7,825 bases of DNA from Bacillota bacterium (GTDB lineage: Bacteria; Bacillota; Clostridia; Lachnospirales; Lachnospiraceae): positions 1 through 7,825 of the forward strand of contig JAEYWQ010000318.1 in the NCBI GenBank assembly GCA_023428885.1, written 5' to 3'. This document shows positions 6,497 to 7,825 of this stretch, piece by piece. The notes below the pieces were generated by a model. That model saw only the letters and a list, made by a program, of their open reading frames with translations, was not told the DNA's origin and did no database searches. Made by a program: the position numbers and the translations under genes. How positions within the stretch are numbered: position 1 is the first letter of the stretch; every line of letters starts with the position of its first letter.

Positions 6497-6640
6497 GATA
6501 TCTAATTACATTTCTTATTATATTTAGATAGCACTACTTTGTCAATACTATTTTTATAAATATCTAATTAAAATTATAGTATTTTATATCATAGATATAA
6601 TTTCCAAGTTGTGATAAAATCCTGTAACGGATATCTATTA
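6497..6640. promoter_or_regulatory. Repeated ATATCTAATTA boxes and a palindrome around the M29 promoter
   Basis: ATATCTAATTA occurs at 6498-6508, over the expected transcription start, and identically at 6560-6570, just upstream of the -35. The two copies are 62 bases apart, close to six helical turns. A variant, ATATCTATTA, lies at 6631-6640. Between them is a perfect 7-bp palindrome, TTATATC-ATA-GATATAA (6584-6600). The arrangement suggests repressor sites flanking a strong promoter, but the DNA is very AT-rich and chance matches are likely. Confidence 0.4.
6517..6545 (-). promoter_or_regulatory. Consensus sigma-A promoter of the M29 aminopeptidase gene
   Basis: On the - strand a perfect TTGACA (6540-6545) and a perfect TATAAT (6517-6522) are separated by exactly 17 bases. 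Transcription should begin near 6510, giving a leader of about 64 bases. With both hexamers perfect, basal strength should be high, so the flanking repeats may matter for control. Confidence 0.88.
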
Positions 6641-6700
6641 CTCGTGCTTAAATCATACATAAGGCTCCAAAAACATAACGGTGGATACATTATTCTAAAT

Positions 6701-6752
6701 GAATAGAGACCACTGATATTGATCTAACACTTTACCAGTAGTCTCCTTATTC
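6701..6752. repeat. Large interrupted stem-loop downstream of the VWA gene
   Basis: The left arm has GAATA, GAGAC and ACTG (6701-6714); the right arm has CAGT, GTCTC and TATTC (6736-6752). They are separated by single mismatches and a 2-base bulge, with a loop of about 20 bases. A nearby TATTC (6691-6695) can pair alternatively with the left GAATA. It lies about 170 bases past the VWA stop on the - strand, with no T-tract. It could be a 3'-end processing hairpin or a fossil element. Confidence 0.5.
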
Positions 6753-6840
6753 CAATACACCTATTTTTTTAGTTATATCCTTCTATCTAATACTCCCTTC
6801 ATTCCTCTATCTTCCCTGTCTTCCTCTAACTCCTCCTATT

Positions 6841-6894
6841 TTCTTTATTCCCTTTATCTTCTTTATTCCCTTTATTTTCTTTATTGCCTTTATC
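6841..6894. repeat. Three tandem copies of an 18-bp unit
   Basis: Three abutting copies of TTCTTTATTCCCTTTATC lie at 6841-6858, 6859-6876 and 6877-6894, each with at most one substitution from the consensus. The unit itself looks like two 9-base halves. On the - strand it encodes (D/N)KGNKE in the VWA reading frame. The differences are one synonymous glycine codon change and one Asp/Asn change. Confidence 0.85.
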
Positions 6895-6924
6895 CTCCTC
6901 TACAGCATTCTCTATTTCCCCTCT

Positions 6925-7825
6925 TTATTCCACATACATTATCATCCCATCAGCAATCTGAACTAATTGCAAAAACTCTTTGCGATATTCATCCTGTGAG
7001 AAATCCTCATCCGCCAACAGCCTTTGGATCTCAGAATAAGAGGAGCTTCCTTTAAATTTACTATCTCTAAGTAGCATACCAAACTCAGCCACAGCAGCTG
7101 CAAACTTAAGGTTCTTAGGTATTTCGGCTGTAAAATCTTGTGATGTAACAACTTCTGACATAAGAATCGATGTGGATTCTGCTGGCTTCTTATAGCGAAT
7201 ACTTACTGTTAAGAGCTCACCATCCTTCATCTTAGCAGCTTGGTCTTGATACTTTAACTCTGTCGCTGGAATCTCTAGTTCAGAATCAGAGAGCGCAATT
7301 TCATATAAAACTGTGACACTATGACCCGCTCCAACCTCTCCTGCATCTTTGCTATCATCGTTAAAATCTTCAGTTGCTAATAATCGATTTTCATATCCGA
7401 TCAAGCGATATCCTTTCACTGTGCTAGGATTGAATTCCACCTGGAACTTCACATCTTTGGCAACAGTAAGCAGAGTAGCTCCCATCTCTTCGACTAGAAC
7501 CTTCCTGGCTTCAAGAAGAGTATCAATATAAGCGTAATTGCCATTTCCTTTATCGGCAAGGGCCTCCATTTTATTGTCCTTGTAATTACCTGTACCAAAT
7601 CCAAGCACAGATAGATATACTCCTGATTCCTTCTTTTTACTGATTAAGTCCGTAAGTTCACTTTCACTAGTAATACCTACATTCAAGTCCCCATCGGTAG
7701 CTAGAATAACACGATTGTTTCCTCCTTGAATAAAGTTTTTCTCAGCAATTGCATATGCAGTCTCGATTCCTTTGCTTCCCGCTGTACTTCCACCAGCCTC
7801 TAACTGCTCAATAGCTGTGATAATC
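6925..7825 (-). CDS. VWA-domain protein, YfbK-like (start outside window)
   Basis: The frame is open to the right edge; 299 residues are visible, with the last whole codon at 7822-7824. The TTG at 7684-7686 is an internal leucine, not a start. The visible N-terminal part is the second half of a von Willebrand A domain: GGSTAGSKGIE (MIDAS threonine) and NRVILATDGDLNVGI (MIDAS aspartate in DGD), then the VLGFGTGNYKDNKMEALADKG stretch. The C-terminal 200 or so residues (VKFQVEFNPSTVKGYRLIGYENR onward, ending EFLQLVQIA) match the YfbK/DUF3520 region found with such domains. Relatives are usually exported lipoproteins of unknown function; the signal and N-terminal domain, if present, are off the window. 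An in-frame repeat tail follows the TAA stop. Confidence 0.88.
   Translation of the reverse strand, partial: IITAIEQLEAGGSTAGSKGIETAYAIAEKNFIQGGNNRVILATDGDLNVGITSESELTDLISKKKESGVYLSVLGFGTGNYKDNKMEALADKGNGNYAYIDTLLEARKVLVEEMGATLLTVAKDVKFQVEFNPSTVKGYRLIGYENRLLATEDFNDDSKDAGEVGAGHSVTVLYEIALSDSELEIPATELKYQDQAAKMKDGELLTVSIRYKKPAESTSILMSEVVTSQDFTAEIPKNLKFAAAVAEFGMLLRDSKFKGSSSYSEIQRLLADEDFSQDEYRKEFLQLVQIADGMIMYVE

Larger units (their letters stand above)
6447..6924. other. Spacer between the VWA gene and the M29 gene
   Basis: This 478-base spacer contains, from left to right, the M29 ribosome site and promoter with its repeat boxes, the large hairpin at 6701-6752, and a pyrimidine-rich tract from about 6765 onward. 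That tract contains the 18-bp tandem repeat and the in-frame tail beyond the VWA stop. No independent gene was found. Confidence 0.6.

Noticed and set aside
6925..7686. VWA gene starting at the TTG at 7684-7686
   Set aside because: The frame is open upstream and encodes the conserved MIDAS half of the VWA domain; this TTG is the leucine of DGDLNVG.

Overview
The window reads as chromosome of a low-GC, Gram-positive anaerobe, most likely a clostridium of the Lachnospiraceae type. The evidence is strong AGGAGG-type ribosome sites, AT-rich spacers with consensus sigma-A promoters, a clostridial-type GMP synthase, an M29 aminopeptidase and a YfbK-like VWA protein. The genus is inferred from protein resemblance only. 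Both ends cut through genes: an HD-family dGTPase enters on the + strand, and a VWA protein on the - strand has its start beyond the right edge.

Layout. 1-1193 (+) is the 3' part of a dGTP triphosphohydrolase-like gene. It converges on guaA (1273-2817, -), and the two share a hairpin terminator at 1226-1267. A divergent spacer follows, then a short (+) gene for a SAP-domain protein (3178-3749) whose reading frame is broken by one base near its 3' end. That gene, with its promoter, lies between inverted copies of an AGGCTCTGTT-type sequence (3100-3112 and 3825-3837). These copies resemble IS6-family ends, so the segment may be a small transposase-less cassette. Next is a stand-alone D-alanine--D-alanine ligase gene (4039-5067, +) behind a roughly 140-base leader. 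A 383-base convergent spacer follows and holds a long imperfect REP-like hairpin (5294-5350). The M29 aminopeptidase (5451-6446, -) has a consensus TTGACA-17-TATAAT promoter set among repeated ATATCTAATTA boxes. The last spacer holds a large hairpin and a pyrimidine-rich tract with an 18-bp tandem repeat. Read on the - strand, that repeat is an in-frame (D/N)KGNKE-repeat tail beyond the stop codon of the VWA gene (6925-7825, -).

How the genes relate. Nothing here forms one pathway operon. The genes are mostly single transcription units: purine nucleotide metabolism (dGTPase, GuaA), cell-wall precursor synthesis (Ddl), peptide turnover (M29) and a putative envelope VWA protein. I see no rRNA, tRNA, CRISPR array, prophage or recognisable defence operon. 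The most unusual features are the inverted-repeat-bounded SAP segment with its frameshift, and the repeat tail after the VWA stop codon.
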